The notes under the pieces: generated by a model
The model's database searches: none
What the model saw: the letters and a program-made list of their open reading frames with translations, nothing else
Told to the model about the DNA's origin: nothing
Shown: piece by piece, positions 8,578-22,300 of the stretch
Layout of the letters: every line of letters begins with the position of its first letter
Position numbering within the stretch: position 1 is the first letter of the stretch
Translations under genes and position numbers: made by a program
NCBI GenBank assembly: GCA_013397845.1
Contig: VZTG01001885.1
Location: 48,662-112,661 of the forward strand
Direction: 5' to 3'
DNA: 64,000 nt
From: Melanocharis versteri
Taxonomy: Eukaryota; Chordata; Aves; Passeriformes; Melanocharitidae

Positions 8578-11500
8578 TATCCTGGACTGGGACTGGATAT
8601 CCTGCCAGCATCCCAGTGTAAGCAACTTACTGCCGCTTTGTGCTGGGTTACTGTGGTGCTGCCCAAGGGGTCAGGGTAGGAGGAATGGCCACAAACTCAA
8701 GCATGAAACCTGTTCTGTGTTTCTGACTTTCTGCATCAATGTCCCTTTCTGCTTCTACACCTGTGCTTATTTCTCCTTCCATGATTGTGCCAGTGTTCAG
8801 ATGTCCTTTGATACTCACATTGCTGTGCTTTCAAAGCTTTGCTTCATTCCTCATTATCTCCTATGTAGACCAAGTCATTGAAATAAAATGTTGGATTAAA
8901 ATTTAGTTTTTTAAAATTTAAATTATAAATATGGTGCCAAATGAAGTCATATATTTAATGTCTAATCAAACAAAACATTTCCCTCAGTATTACCTTTGTT
9001 ATTCACTGTGGTGAAAATAGGCCCCAAAGAAAAACCCAAATAATATTGGCAACACAATATTTTAAAATTTTTTAAATTGTTTTTGGCTTATCCAACAAGC
9101 CCCAAAGTACTAATCATCCAGTCACCAGCCTTATATTTACTATCTCATGCCAGGGTTCAGTCCCTTTCTAAAAAGCTTAATTTAAAAGAAATACGACAAA
9201 GAAGAACGAATAGACTGTCTCATACATGAAGGGTGATTATGATTCTTTGATTTGCTTGGAGAAAAAAAAAGACAAATCTTTGCCGCTTCCTCTAGCCTTG
9301 CAGCCTTTGTGAGTTACGGATCTTTCATAACCAGGGAAGGAACTTGGCACTCACCCTTCACAGGTGAAATAACCTATTCATATTCAGGAACAGGTAGCAA
9401 ACAATTATAAATGGATTTAAAGAGATGCCAAGATTACAGTCTGGAAATACCCATTATTATAAACTAGTTTAATTCTTTCCTCCCCCTCTGTTTGTATTTC
9501 ATATACAGGATCTAGCAGTGACTTCTGGATACTTAATATTGACTAGAGTGCTGGAATCATTAGCAGAAATAGCATAAACCCTCCCATAAAGATAAAAAGA
9601 AACAAAACTTCCTAAATTCTTTACTAAGATGAAGCAGACAATAGTCAATGTAGTGCATTTCATCTGCATTTCAGCTCTGAATATGACCACATTTTGCAGG
9701 GCTACAGTTTGTACAAGGTGCCTTGGAGTAGTCTGCCTGTGGCTGAGAGGGAAATAAGATGTCTTATGGTATCTGAATTATCCTGAGCTTTAATGATACT
9801 ACAGTTTGTGCTTCTCTGTATTCCCTGCTCTGTTACTATATTTGTGGTAACTTGAGGATGGTGAGACAAAGATGTCACTCTACAACTGACCGTAAAAACA
9901 TGACATCCCATCAGTCATGCCCTGTTGTGCCACTGACAGCAGCAGTGTCCTCTTCAAGCTCCACTTTCCCCAATAACTCCTTCTGAGAGGACAGCTCTTC
10001 CTGAGCAGGATTCTTCCTATGCAAATGAGAAGCATAGAATACAGCCTGGGTTCACCTGAGCCAGCTTCAGGCCCTTAACTGAGCCCTGCTCACAGTCTCT
10101 GGAGAGACTGCTCTGTGTGCTGACTAGGATCCTAACTTAGATGTCTCTATCAGCTGTCTACAGTCACTACGAATGAATCTCTTCATACGAAATTTGTCAT
10201 CTTAAATTCAAATATAAAGAAGGATAGCCTGAAAGTAGAATTTTTAGCTGGGGATAATTAAAATTCAAATGGCACCTGCATGGAGTAGATTAGAGTCAAC
10301 CCGTCATCTTTCTCAAGTGCTCACATAAGAGAACACCATTACCAGGGCACCAAGTAAAATGGCCTGCGGCTTCTTTAGGATACATTTTGCAGAACTGCTG
10401 TGTAAGAATGAGAACAGATGGAAGCGAGTGGATGGGAGCTGTGTGAAGCACCAGCGACAATGTAAGTGCTGCCTCCAGAGAAGGGAAAGCAAAGGACAGC
10501 AGTCTGGGAATGGAAGGAAAAGTTGCCAGGAGCTAAAATGGTGGCAAAGGTGTTTCTGTCAGGATGTGAAAAGGCACACCTTTCCAGGGATAGTACTATC
10601 CCTATTTTTGCTAATTTACAGTTAATACATTCTGTAAATGACATTCTGCGATTTTTTTTCTTTTTTCTGCTCCACTCTCTCTTCCTCACTGTGGGATTAA
10701 AAATGCTAAGAGGAGGATCAGAAGAAGAAAGATGAGGAGCTGTTGCTTGACTCTTTAAGCCTGTCTGAAAACCCCACGGTGCAATATGACTATTCATGCA
10801 AAAACCACAAATTGGTTTCTGGCAACACAGGGTGGATAACAACCCTGCAAAAGCGAGTTGCCTCTAAATACCCAGTTTTACTAGCAGTGAAGTAAATCCA
10901 TTTGTTTCAGTGGTGCAACACTTCCATTACAGAAGAACATTTTGACTACTAAAGCTCTCTAGAGCTGAGGTTTGTCTGATTTTCAGCAGGGAAGGAAGCC
11001 TGAAGGGCTTTTCAGCAATTGTTCACTTGAAGCTTTGAAACAGCAGCTGGCAGGTCCATGAGCTTCTTGATGACTGTTTTGCTTGATATTTCAAGGAGTG
11101 ACTTTTGTATACTAGAAAGCTTTTGGCTTGCTTTACAATTTAGCCCTTTATATCCTGTTGAAACAATAGTATATATCTCCTCTGTGTCTTGTGTTTGTAT
11201 GTATATACATACATTTGTATTTATGTGAATTCATATGGGTACATTAGCAAGTATGCATAAATATATATACACACATATCTGCATATATTTTTACGTATCA
11301 TATTTTTCCTGTCTATAGGTACATCTATAACAACCTGTTTAATTTTTTGTTTCAATTCCCTTTCTTCTCTGTTTTCTGCATCATGGAGCAGACCACCTCG
11401 TGTGTTTGAAGTGGTTTTCAGTCAGTCGCCACTACACCACTCAGCACAAGGTGGTAGAAGTGCACTCTTATTAATGGGTTTAAACCATCGTCTTTGTTAT

Positions 11501-13071
11501 GCTCCTGTGCCTAATTCTTGGCAACAGCGAATTGCTGAAACTCTGCTAAAATTGTTCCATTGACTTTCCTGGAGCATTTTATGTGCTCTGAGGGTTGGCC
11601 CTGTGTGAGTGAGCACATACCAGCAGCCAGGACAACTCCAACCCCACAGCTAAAACACAGACAGTGAATTTATTTCTGTCACCTCGCTGAGTGGGGGATC
11701 TCAGAGCAGCACCCAGGCAGGGGAGATGGAGAGAGACACAACAGGGACATAGGTACCATTTCACTTGGCCATGCTGGAGGTCAGTGCTCTTCACACTGAT
11801 TTAGCAAGGGTCACTCTCAGCTGCAAGGGCACTGAGTGTATTTTATAATCCTCATCTCCAAACTTCTGCTTTTAACACATCCCTCCCAACAGGCTAAAAG
11901 GCTTGTGGCTATAAGGATGGACTAGAACACACAAAAATCCACAGGGCATGTCTGGTCACTGAAACAGCGGAAGGGTTTTTTGGTCCTTTCTTCTCCTTTT
12001 TCAGATATTACTGAGTGAAGCTCTCAAAGCAGTTTCCATGCATGTACCTTTTCCCCATGCTACATGGAAATGCTGTCACAAAAATCAGGTGAGCCTCTTC
12101 CAGCCAACACTTCCAGGGGCACCTCAGAAATAGCATGGGAATAGGAAATACAGTTCAGTCACTATATCAGAAAAATTCAGTGTTTGATTTTCTCCTGAAA
12201 AAAAGATAAGGAGTCCAGGAAGACTGTCTTCCTGCATATGACATAAAGCAAATGAAACTTCATTCTTTCCTGGGAATGACTGTATGCTTGCTCATACTTG
12301 GTGAGCTTCAACCAAAGGTGGCACTAGGGGATCACAAGTAAGTCTTTAAATACACCACTGTGCTCTTCATTTTCTTCCTTTCATTGTGTTCTCAACTCCT
12401 TCCCCTCCAGACTTCTTCAGGTGATATTTTCTAAAAATGGACAAGTCTTCTCACTGACACGGGCTGGAGATAGAGAGGTAGGAATGGTGAAAAGGATGGA
12501 AAGCTGATGGTAATCTCTCTTCTTTTAATACCGAAGGAAAATCTACTTATTATCTGTGTATCTGTGCAGGATGGCGTTAATTCCGTAAAAAAATGTGGAT
12601 TGAATTCCAGTTCTAAAAATCCACCAGGAATTAGATCTGTTCAGATACATTAATTTCTCCTTCTCTACCTCATATCTGCCAAACTCTAAATCCCCCCAGT
12701 CCTCTTGTGCTCCAACTCCACGCATATTGATGAGACTTTGGAAAACACTTCATTTTCACTGGTGGGCTTTGACAGCTGACCATGCCTTCATCTTTGGAAA
12801 GTTCCTTCAGATCCTTTATGCTTATCTGTCTTTCAGCTGGGACAGAACTCTGGAAACAAGGTATAGGCTGCTGCTGCTGCAAACACTTGTGGGAGCTGCT
12901 AAACTGCTAATCTTCCCGTAAAATTAACCTGGCAATGTAATGTGATGCTGCAGTCTGCTTAAATAGAGTGTGCTTCCTGCAGGGTTGTAAGGAAGTCGCT
13001 CCTCTTTCTGCTCCAGTTCCCTATCTGAGCAATAACTCTTCCTCCTCCATGAGCTGCTGGGACAGTAAATC
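8578..13071. other. Non-genic interval
   Basis: AT-rich sequence with no recognised exon, LINE or LTR. It includes a TA-rich, alternating purine-pyrimidine stretch at about 11185-11300. A 155-codon open frame on the minus strand (10375-10842) has no recognisable domain and no convincing splice or initiation context, so it is not called a gene. Confidence 0.55.
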
Positions 13072-13391
13072 ATTTCTTGTTGCGGTGGATCACAGCCTGC
13101 CTGCGCTCCCTGGCTAGGCTGTGGCAGAGTTCTCAGGGAGGGCTCGTTGATCGGACCCTGCCGCATCTCCCTGCCCTTTTGCTTAGGGCAGGAGACCCCT
13201 GAAGCTCCCAGAACACCTCTGAAGCTCCCAGAATACCTTTCCCTGTCCTCCCCAGTTTGCCCAACTTTGGTCAGATTCCAGAGAACCCGTGGTTATTGGT
13301 TATCTGTACCTTTCCCCCACCTATGTACGGCCCCCTGTCTCTGCCTGGATTGGGCTGTTTGAATGTATCCCTCTGCCCCGCTCGAGGGGGG

Positions 13392-13398
13392 TATAAAA
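13392..13398 (+). promoter_or_regulatory. TATA box of the solo LTR
   Basis: TATAAAA lies in GGGGGTATAAAACCCC, about 190 bp before AATAAA. The position and perfect match suggest a once-functional retroviral promoter. Confidence 0.7.
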
Positions 13399-13421
13399 CC
13401 CCTTGTAACGCCTGGTTCGGC

Positions 13422-13560
13422 GCTCCTCACTCCCCGTCCCCAGCTCCTCACTCCCGCTCCTCACTCCCCGTCCCCAGCTCCTCACTCCCGCTCCTCGCTC
13501 CCCCGCTCCTCACCCCTCGCTCCCTCGCTCCCCGCTCCCCGTTCCTCACCCCCCGGCTCT
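13422..13560 (+). repeat. C/T-rich tandem repeat in the solo LTR R region
   Basis: Imperfect repeats of units such as GCTCCTCACTCCC and GCTCCCC occupy the interval between the TATA box and AATAAA. The strand is almost free of A and strongly polypyrimidine. The run lengthens R in this copy; the related minus-strand LTR has only a short C/T stretch at the same place. Confidence 0.85.
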
Positions 13561-13800
13561 CCAACCCCGCTTCTGGACCATGGAATAAACCCCGTCCTTC
13601 CACCCTGAGGAGCCCCTCTCTTCTCTTTTGCTTCCTCCGGCGCTCTCGTCACCGGTGGGTGAAGTGGGCCCTTTGTGAGCCCCCGCTCACCCTCCCGCAA
13701 CTGAAGCAGCACCCAGCCACCCACGGCAGCGGCCAGGGAAGAATGCGCTCTCCTGGCCACCGAGCTAGCCCCACGCAGCTGGTGAGCCGCGATAATTTCT

Positions 13801-16164
13801 CTTACATGTTGTGGATCTGGGTGACATATACATTTCTAGATATTCCTTTGAGTCTGCCCCAAATTCTTGTGGGGTTGTCATCTTCTGCTGTTAGGCAGGG
13901 CCTGTTGCTGCCTGCCCAGTGAAGGTTTTAAAGTAGAAAGGTGCTGAGCAAAAGACCAAAACTGTTTCAGATCAGCTTTGCCTTGTGTTTCTCTAGGCAC
14001 ACCTGGCCTTCCCAGGTCCCTAGGTTTTAATCCTGTTCCTGGCACAGATCTGAATAAAACCGTCACCTTTAATTTTTAAAACAGTTTAATACTTCAAGAT
14101 AACACATCTGATATTTCAAAAGGACCACTGAAATAGATGGGTCTTGGACATTTTGGGGCTGTTGAAGAACTCAACAAAGAAATATTTGTCTTTTGATGAG
14201 TAAAGTTGATCCAGAATGACTTTGCCTCAGGTTTCCTAAAAGCAAAAGAGAGGGAATTTTATTTACCTATCTATAAGAAAGCTGTGACTAAATAACATAT
14301 GTGAAGTACTACTAGTTTTAATCCATATTAAACACGTGTTGCAGACTAGCACCATATTTAAAAAATTACAAATTAGATTGAATCAAGAATCATGTCATGT
14401 CTTATTAACCGGTATAAAATCACCTTCATGTATGTAACCCTCTTTCAGTACTGTCCCTCTCCTTTTGGTTTAATTTCTGTTCTTGAATGTAAGGTCACAG
14501 GTAAGGCGAGTGCTGCTTGCATCAGAGCACAGCAGCCTGCCTTGTGCCATGTACCAGCAGAGAGGTGAGGACACAGATTTATTAATGGCTTGGTGTGTCA
14601 TCTTGAGCTTTGACAAATACTTCTTTTGAGCCACATTTCATTGTGCAACTACACAAAAATGCATCATTAAATTTTTAAAAAGGGAAAGGTGTTCTCCAGC
14701 CTAATGTGGTGTCTGTGCTTCCAGCCTCTACCCAGGATTCTGCGAACTACAGTACCTGTTTCAGTCAAGAATTCACAAGCACAAAGGATTAATATATAGC
14801 AAGTGAAATGGTGACTGCATCCATTAAGAAATATACGACATTATGTTTCTCTGTCCACAGCACTTGTTCTAGAGCTGCTTGTGCATTGCCAAAACCTTCC
14901 TGAAACGTGGACAGTGGGACACCTCAGTATGTGCAGTGTGAGCAGAGTTTCTGGTGGATGGGTATCACATTGTGGAGGAAAAAAGCCAGCCCTCCAAACC
15001 AGAGAGGGAGAGCATGGAAAATTTAGGGGTTGTATGGGTCCCCTCCCCTCCCCGCACAGCTCTTTATTAGTTTAAAGAATTTGTGTGGTATGTGTGAACT
15101 ATTCAAGTGAAGCCCTGCCCCCTGCCATGTGCTAATAACACAGTTTAAATCACTCCCATGTGCTGTGTTCTCTGCTCTGTTTATCCGACCACAGTAAATA
15201 CATGCTGGTAATGCCAAGGGCCTGAAAGAGGCTCAGAAAAGCAGAGAGTATTAAAACCTGAACTTGAATCTTAGTCCTGGGTGTAACACAGGTTATTTTG
15301 TCTTTGCTGTCCCAGAGGCAGCAGAGAGACTGAATGTCAGAAGTGCTTCTCGGTGAGTATTGGTAAAGTTTCAGATGATTGTGGATTTTTCTGAGGGTAA
15401 TAGTGTTCAGAGAGAGCTGAAGAGATAATTTTCTGGTCTAAATAGCCAGAAGCAGGGCCTGGCTGCCAGAGGCAGAGCCTTCTTATCGGTTGAGAACAGC
15501 GCTGTGACCTCCCCGCTGCCAGGAGAAGGCTTCTGGCAGACAGAGAAACTGTAAAAGTCTCTGAAAGTGAAGAGGTCAGGAAAGTTGTCACACCCTCTAT
15601 ATCCCATTTGGGTGGATATTGGAGATAGAAATCCCAATTAATCTTATTTTGTTCAAAAAATTAATGAAACAAGGTAACATTTCCTGAGAGTACATGTGGG
15701 TCTGCAGTTGATGGAGATAAAACTAAATGGCATTGTGCTTGCCACTATAAATTTCTCTGAAAGTATATGTTATCCATCCCTCACATGTTTTGTAGTCCAT
15801 CAGATATTTAAAGAGCACCTACGTACCTCTGGAATACCTTTCTCCCCTTTTTTGTCCTATTCTGTTCTTTTTTATTTTATATGGTGGTATTAGACAGACT
15901 TTTTCAGTTCCCTTTCAAGAGCTGTTGTAGACGTGCCAGGATCTTCTGATCCAAAGCCCTCTGAAGTCAATCAGCTGAAACTTTCTCAGAGCTCAGTGGT
16001 CTGTTGTGGATGCTGAAAGCTTGGTGGCAGAGAGATTTTCCAGTATCTGCCTGTGTCAGTGTGCATTCTCACTTTCTCATGACGCTAGCTGAAAAACAGC
16101 TAGAGAGCTTTCGTAAATAATTCTTCTGTCTTGCACCTGTGAGATGTTTTGCACCTTGTTATTG
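13801..16164. other. Non-genic interval
   Basis: No exon or dated repeat recognised. A segment around 15945-15985 (AAAGCCCTCTGAAGTCAAT) resembles an old dispersed amniote repeat, but the match is too short to call. Confidence 0.5.
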
Positions 16165-16420
16165 TTAGTCTGAGGGATTGTTTAGGAAATGGGTGTTTTA
16201 GGATCTAGCCAATAACCCTGGGGGTGGTTGGCTAAGGATCCAATGACTTTACACCATCCCAAACGACTTAGGGTATAAAACCCATCTGTATATAAATAAA
16301 TAAAGGCATTTCTATCTTGTTCCTCCTGAGTTTGGCTGCCTCTTTTCTCCCCAGGCTGTGTCTCACTGCGACAGTCTGTGGGTAAGGCCCCAGGTTAGCA
16401 AAGGACAGAGCTTGAGGATG
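16165..16420 (+). mobile_element. LTR-like promoter/poly(A) block, ends undefined
   Basis: CCAAT-type elements (GCCAATAACC about 16208; ATCCAATGAC about 16239) are followed by TATAAAA at 16274-16280, overlapping AATAAATAAAG at about 16295-16305, and then a C/T-rich U5-like stretch. The order is that of a short retroviral LTR, in the + direction. No TG...CA ends with a matching duplication could be fixed, so the limits are approximate and the element may be truncated. Confidence 0.42.
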
Positions 16421-19304
16421 TATCTGCTTGGATTTTAAGATGAAGCTGTCTTTACAAACCACTCTTTAGGGCACACATGCTTCTTCAGGAGTAAACCTTC
16501 ATGACATGAGACAGGTTCAGTGTTGGTAATAATACCGGGATTTTGTTGTATAATATCCATCCCTTTAACATCCAGAGTTTTCTGGAACTCTTCCACTTCA
16601 TAGTGCAAAGGCAGAGGTGGAAAGGAGGAAGTTCTCCTTTGGGTGAGCTTCAGAACTTATTAATCTTGTTCACCATATATCTTCAGGTTTTTTAGCTGCT
16701 GTTGACTTCACAAAGTTGGTACTCTAAATTTGAGGAATGTGGTCACCTACCAGGGTAAAATAATGGAGTTTCTGCTCTCTGATACCAAGGACTTTAAATG
16801 ACTTAGACTAAGGGGGAAGTGCATGATGGGACCTAACTGGGGGAGGGAAAGCAAAATGTTAAACTCAACAGTGTGGATCTCATATCTTAATAATTTTTTA
16901 ATAATTTTTTTGACTCAGCAAGATTTTTTGGCTGTTTACCAGCTTTGTGTTATCATGTTCCCACCACATAATTGCATGTGCAGTATTATAATGAAACGTT
17001 TCCAGGCTTGCTCTCTAGAGCAAATGTATAGACTGTGTGAACAATAGAGTGCAGGCCTGAATACTCATTCAAGACTAGAATTCCTCCCTAAACATTGGAC
17101 ATTGCATAACTCCTAGAAAAGTGAAGAAAAAGGATTACAGAAATTACTCATATTAGGAATGTTTTAGGAAAATTAATGAATTTAGGGATTTTTTAGCTTT
17201 TCTGATAAAAAAAGAAAGTAGTAAATAAATACAAAGATACACCCAAACACAACAACAACAAAAAAAACCCTCCCAAACCTGCAAGTTTTCATGGGGACAT
17301 GTTTGGTTGGAGGAAATGTTCAAACCAAAAAGTTTTCAATGTCCAAAAGAAGAGAGAAATGTCTAGTAAAAACCAATAAGACCACTCTAGAATATCTGGT
17401 AAATCAAGATTTACTTCCAGGTGGTGTTGTGAAATATGTTCCTCCAAATCTTCATTTTTAATGTGGAAAAAATTTACCTTTGACCTTTACATGTCAGGTG
17501 AGTCCCTTGACCAACACACTATGGGGGAAGAGCTGTTTCTTGTGGAGCTTTTTGGGTTACTATAAATTATTTAAATGTGAAAGGGACAGACCAAGGCTCC
17601 TTCTATACCAGTTAGTTGTGGACCTTCTTAGATATGTAAGTACTCAAATGAGGATTCCTTCTTTGCTGTCATGAATCATTTGCTATTCAGGAAAGCATTC
17701 CTGGGAATATCTTTGAATAATTTCATTTTTTATACCAAAGTAGGACGAAAATATTTTTGAAATATCAGCATTCTTGTTAGTGTGAAACCTTTGCCCGATC
17801 AGCCCTACTTTACAAGGAATTCTGGTTTTTTACACCTCGACTCAGTACCAGATGAGAATTTTAAAAAACCCCATCCATACAAAACTGTACTAAGCCAGAA
17901 TAAAATTGCTATCCATTACCCAACACTTGAGACCGATAAATAAATAAACCTTAGACAGCTCCCACAGACTTTGAAGACGGGGCTTCTGAGGAACATGGGG
18001 CTGGGACAAGAGATAGTTTCTCTGTTGTTACAATTTGATGGGGTTTTACTCATACACAGAGTGGTAAATGCAGAATATTCTCTGCCCCTGACTTCTCACA
18101 CTCCACAAGACTGTCTTTCCTAACTTCAGGTCAACTTCAAATTCTAGTTGCTAAAGAGAAGCTTAAGTCACTGCCTGGCATTTGTAGGATGGTGATACAG
18201 TTAAACCATGGCTTAGTTTTGTACTCTTTGTGGTAAAACTTGTGCCTTTGTGTGATGTCAGGCAATGGTTGCTGTCTCATCAATATTTATTCTACACAAA
18301 ATTCCATCTGATTTTCCTGAGACAGGGACTACAGTCAAATCTATGAATAATCTTACATTCTTACATGCCCAGGTTATCACACTATCAGAGCACCCTGCCA
18401 TTTTAAGGCAGTTAAACCCCAATGGATAAGTAAATATTTTTATCATCATTTTGCAGATGAGAAAATGAAGGAGTGGTTTGAAGGCTTATATCCTCAAAAT
18501 GTGTTAGGTGACCAGTTAGGAATGACTGAAGCTAGTACCTTTAAAATTTTGGCTCAAAATTCTTTTCTGTAGTCCGATACCAACACTTGTGCATCAAGGT
18601 TTTGTGAATTTCCTGGGATAACGCCTTAAATTTCTCCTCTGATGGCCAATGTTTTATTTTGTATCATGAGAAAAACTGAATGAACATGAACATGATCCAG
18701 ATTCAAACTACTATCCAAAATAAACCCTAATTTGGAACTTTCAGCATGCTGATTAATACCCACACTGTATTGGTTGTGGTAGAAGCAGAGTAACAGTCCA
18801 TTCTTCTTGTCCAGCACCTTTCTGCCCTGTTAATATTTATAGGTACTGCTTGCTTGCTTTTGGTGAGCATATAATAATATATTTTCTTGAATTAATTAAT
18901 TTATCCTCAGAATTTGAAGGTTGAATTGAAGTGAAATAGACATGAACTCTATTGAAATTGTCAAAGATATTAAAATTATGATTTAATTAGAAAACAAATA
19001 CAGTTTTACACAAATAAAGTCTGCTGGATGCCAGTTACTTAACACAATAATCCCCTGAGCTCTGTCCCACTTCACTATGTGCTATTGTCTTTGTATGAAG
19101 GAAGCATGGGAAATAGTCTTTTTAAAATACAGTATTTCTGGCTAAAGCTAAAAGTAATTTTTCCTTCTCACTTTTTGATTACAATTAATTGTTCTTTTAT
19201 TTTTGCTTTGTTAGGGCTGAAGCAGGAATAGTACAAACATTAGCATTACCTAAGCTTGGATTAGAAGGAAGGCAAACCCTCAAATTTCATGGTTGTTTAC
19301 AATG

Positions 19305-19330
19305 ATTTTTTTTGTTTGTTTGTTTGTTTG
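19305..19330 (+). repeat. (TTTG)n microsatellite
   Basis: A T run is followed by about five TTTG units. Confidence 0.9.
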
Positions 19331-22300
19331 CCTTCTGATTATGGCTTTAAGAAGCATGCATTCCAATAGACACTGAGATGAAGGTGAATGTTAATTGTTA
19401 TTGATATTTCAAGGCAATTGTGTTTTCTTCTTTATAGAAATTACATCTGAATGGCCATGATAAATTATTCTAGTTTACATTCACCTTAGTCTATTCTAGT
19501 GCCTCTTTCTGAAGTAAGTAAGAATAAGCTCATTTTTTTCTGGTCTTTGTAAAATATACAACTTACTGTCTTTTTCAGTCAACTGAAAATCACGTTCACT
19601 TAAACTATTTAATTATTTGAAATGCCTTACATTGCAGCCTGGTAAAATGCTGATTGTCCTCAGGGTCAGTGACATTCTCTAGAGTGACCAAGTCCCCAAC
19701 AATCACACTCTATGTACAGGGTCAGGATCAAAAAATTGTTTTGTTTCCCTGTTCAATACATGTCAACCTACCATCCTAATAAAATGGGGAAGTGGGGAGA
19801 TACCCATCCACCTCTCACCTCCTCCTAGAATGTTCAGTCTGCATGACAAAACTGGGAACCCAGACTAACCTTGAGCATTCCTTTCCAAGAGAGCAACAGG
19901 CAGAGTCATTGTGGAGGTGTTTGGAAAAGGTGACTGAAATGGGAAGCTGCAGATGTCTCAATTAGGCAAGAAATGTCTGGCCATTCTTAATTTAAAGGAA
20001 ATTATGAATCCATTAATCTGATTGAAACACTCTAGTGTCACCTTTGAACAGAGACGCAGATATTGTCACTTTCCTTTCACAAGCAGAACCTGAGGTCTTG
20101 GGGATCTGCTGATGTTACAAGGTAAAGGGTGAGGCACATTAGCTCCTTTGTGAGCATGAAAAAAATGTAGTTTAGGTATGGTAAAGGTATTTTCATTTGA
20201 AAGCCAGTCATAGTTCAGGAAAAAACTCATGCTGAACCTGAAATTTTGCCTGCTTTATGTGTTGCTCCGTAAAGTTTATGTGAGCATGAAGGCTGAGCCT
20301 GTCTAAGATGATTTATTGAATGGAAGTTGAGAGCACTGAAGAAAATTAGAAAGAGCAGAATTCATGAGAATAATCAAACCTAGTGCTATTGAGTTTGGCT
20401 GTTTCTTCTAGGAACAATACAGTGCTAATCTCAGGAATCCCTAAAATGCATGCAGGAGTAGAAATACTATGATAGCTTCTTCTTGCTGTTGCTTACACCT
20501 GGATGCTAATATTAAGTATGTTATTAAAAAATTAAACAAGGCTTAAGCCAAGCCCTGAGTTGGCAAGATATACAGAAGAGTGATGTATGAATCAGTCATA
20601 GTTACTGTGTAAGGAAGAGAACATACTTCAAAGGCCAAAGGGCACTTTCTCCTTTTTTTTCACTTCTTTCTTAAAGGCAGGGCTCTGGAGTGAGGTTTAC
20701 ACGTGTTTAATACAGCCGCTCTGTTGTGCTGTATGCTACAGAGTATTAAATGCAAGTTTGGCATCTTGTTTTCTGTCTTCTTGGAAAGCTAATAGAAGAA
20801 TCCAGAGTAAGCAGCTGCATGTCTTGTCCGGGTCCTGGTCTAATAATTCTGAAAACTCGTAAGAGTTTTTTAATTCTCCATTATGATTTGGGTTTCCTTT
20901 CTGAATAGGTTGGTTGTGCAGCACATCCAGACTCCTGGTGTGGACATGGTTTATAATGTTTCTGCACTGTGAGTGTTTTAACAGCAACACTGCTAGAAAT
21001 AGCCCATTCTGAATGTGCTGTGGCCTTAGCATGGATAAATGGACTCAGGTGGAGATGAAAAACATATGAGAAAATAGGAAAAGTATTAATCCTTTCCCAA
21101 AGGACATTTGTGTGTTTTCAGTAATCTAGGTTAAGGAAGACAGTAAACAGAGAGTATCTGAACAGGACTCATTGAGAAGCTGTAAAGCAGGTACATTCTC
21201 TGAAATGAGATACAAAGTCCCTAAGGATAAAATGCTAGCTTCCTCCTCATGGATGGAACAGCTATTAAAGTTTTGCAGTATCCAAAAATGAAAGATACTC
21301 TTGATATGCAAGGCATAAAGTCCATACTTGGATTAAACTATCCCACCCTCAGCCCAGTTCAAATGGATTTGTAGAAAAGGACAGATAAGAGAAGGGTTGA
21401 ATGATCCATCTCCCTTTTCTAGAAGCAGCCAGCATGGACACTGTGGAAGGGCACTGAAGTACAGTGGATCAACTACTGCCATTTTAGTTTGGAGAGTAAT
21501 CTGTACCACAAGCAATAAAGCTAAAATGTGGCTGCATAAATGTTTCTCATTTACCTAGAATTGTGTGCTATTCCTCACAATTCTTTGGAACCAGGTGGCT
21601 GCTGTACCCCCAGGAGAGGGCTGGCAGACTTGGAACCAATAAGCAAAAGGCAGCAGCTCCCAGTTTCTTATAAAGGCCATCTTGGCTGCTGACAGAATTG
21701 TTTCAGCTGGGACTTTCTGGAGCCTGCTTCTATAAATATACAACAATTCAATTGTGTAATTGCTATTACCAATGTGAATTCAATTTATCTATCTTTTTAT
21801 ACCATAGCATTAGGTCTTAGAATCTTGAACTGGTATAGATTCTTTTAATGAATACCGATCTCTCCAGATCTTGAGAATCAGAAATGAAGTCATCAGAAGC
21901 AGATGGGACATGGAATAAAGTGAAAAATAGAAGTCATTTTTAGCAAGCTTGTTTTGCTTTTAATGCAATGTTGTTTATGCTGAATAATTTCCTCTAATCA
22001 CCTGATCCACAAAAATTAAATTAGAGTTCTGATTCCAAGATATTTTGATTCAGACTACTTTTATTTGTTAAAAGTATCAGGGTGTTTAAACTGGAAAAAG
22101 ACTGTCATTTGGGTTGGAATAGGATCTAATAGAAAAATCTACCCCCGAAATGCAAGAATCACTGAAAAAAGTGGAAAGGGAGCTTAATCTTGCTCAGTCC
22201 TTCTCTCAGCAACAGAATCTGGTTAGGAAGCTATGGTCCAGAATGATTTTGTGGTGGTCACTCTGAGCTAGACTGACACTGCTGCCTTATTTTGGTGAGC

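Larger units (their letters stand above)
13072..13800 (+). mobile_element. Solo LTR (class II ERV type) with 6-bp TSD
   Basis: The LTR spans 13078-13794 (717 bp), flanked by ATTTCT at 13072-13077 and 13795-13800. It begins TGTTGCGG and ends CCGCGATA, a decayed inverted repeat of the start. It contains TATAAAA at 13392-13398, a C/T-rich tandem repeat (13422-13560), AATAAA at 13584-13589 and a GC-rich U5. No internal retroviral sequence adjoins it, so recombination to a solo LTR is inferred. Its architecture resembles the minus-strand LTR at 44789-45415. A 221-codon open frame across it is a by-product of its GC-rich composition. Confidence 0.87.

Noticed and set aside
10375..10842. 155-codon minus-strand open frame
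   Set aside because: No domain, no convincing splice sites or start context; chance expectation for 64 kb is not negligible.
13257..13922. 221-codon + strand open frame
   Set aside because: It lies within a solo LTR, is dominated by a C/T tandem repeat and crosses the LTR border; no protein motifs.
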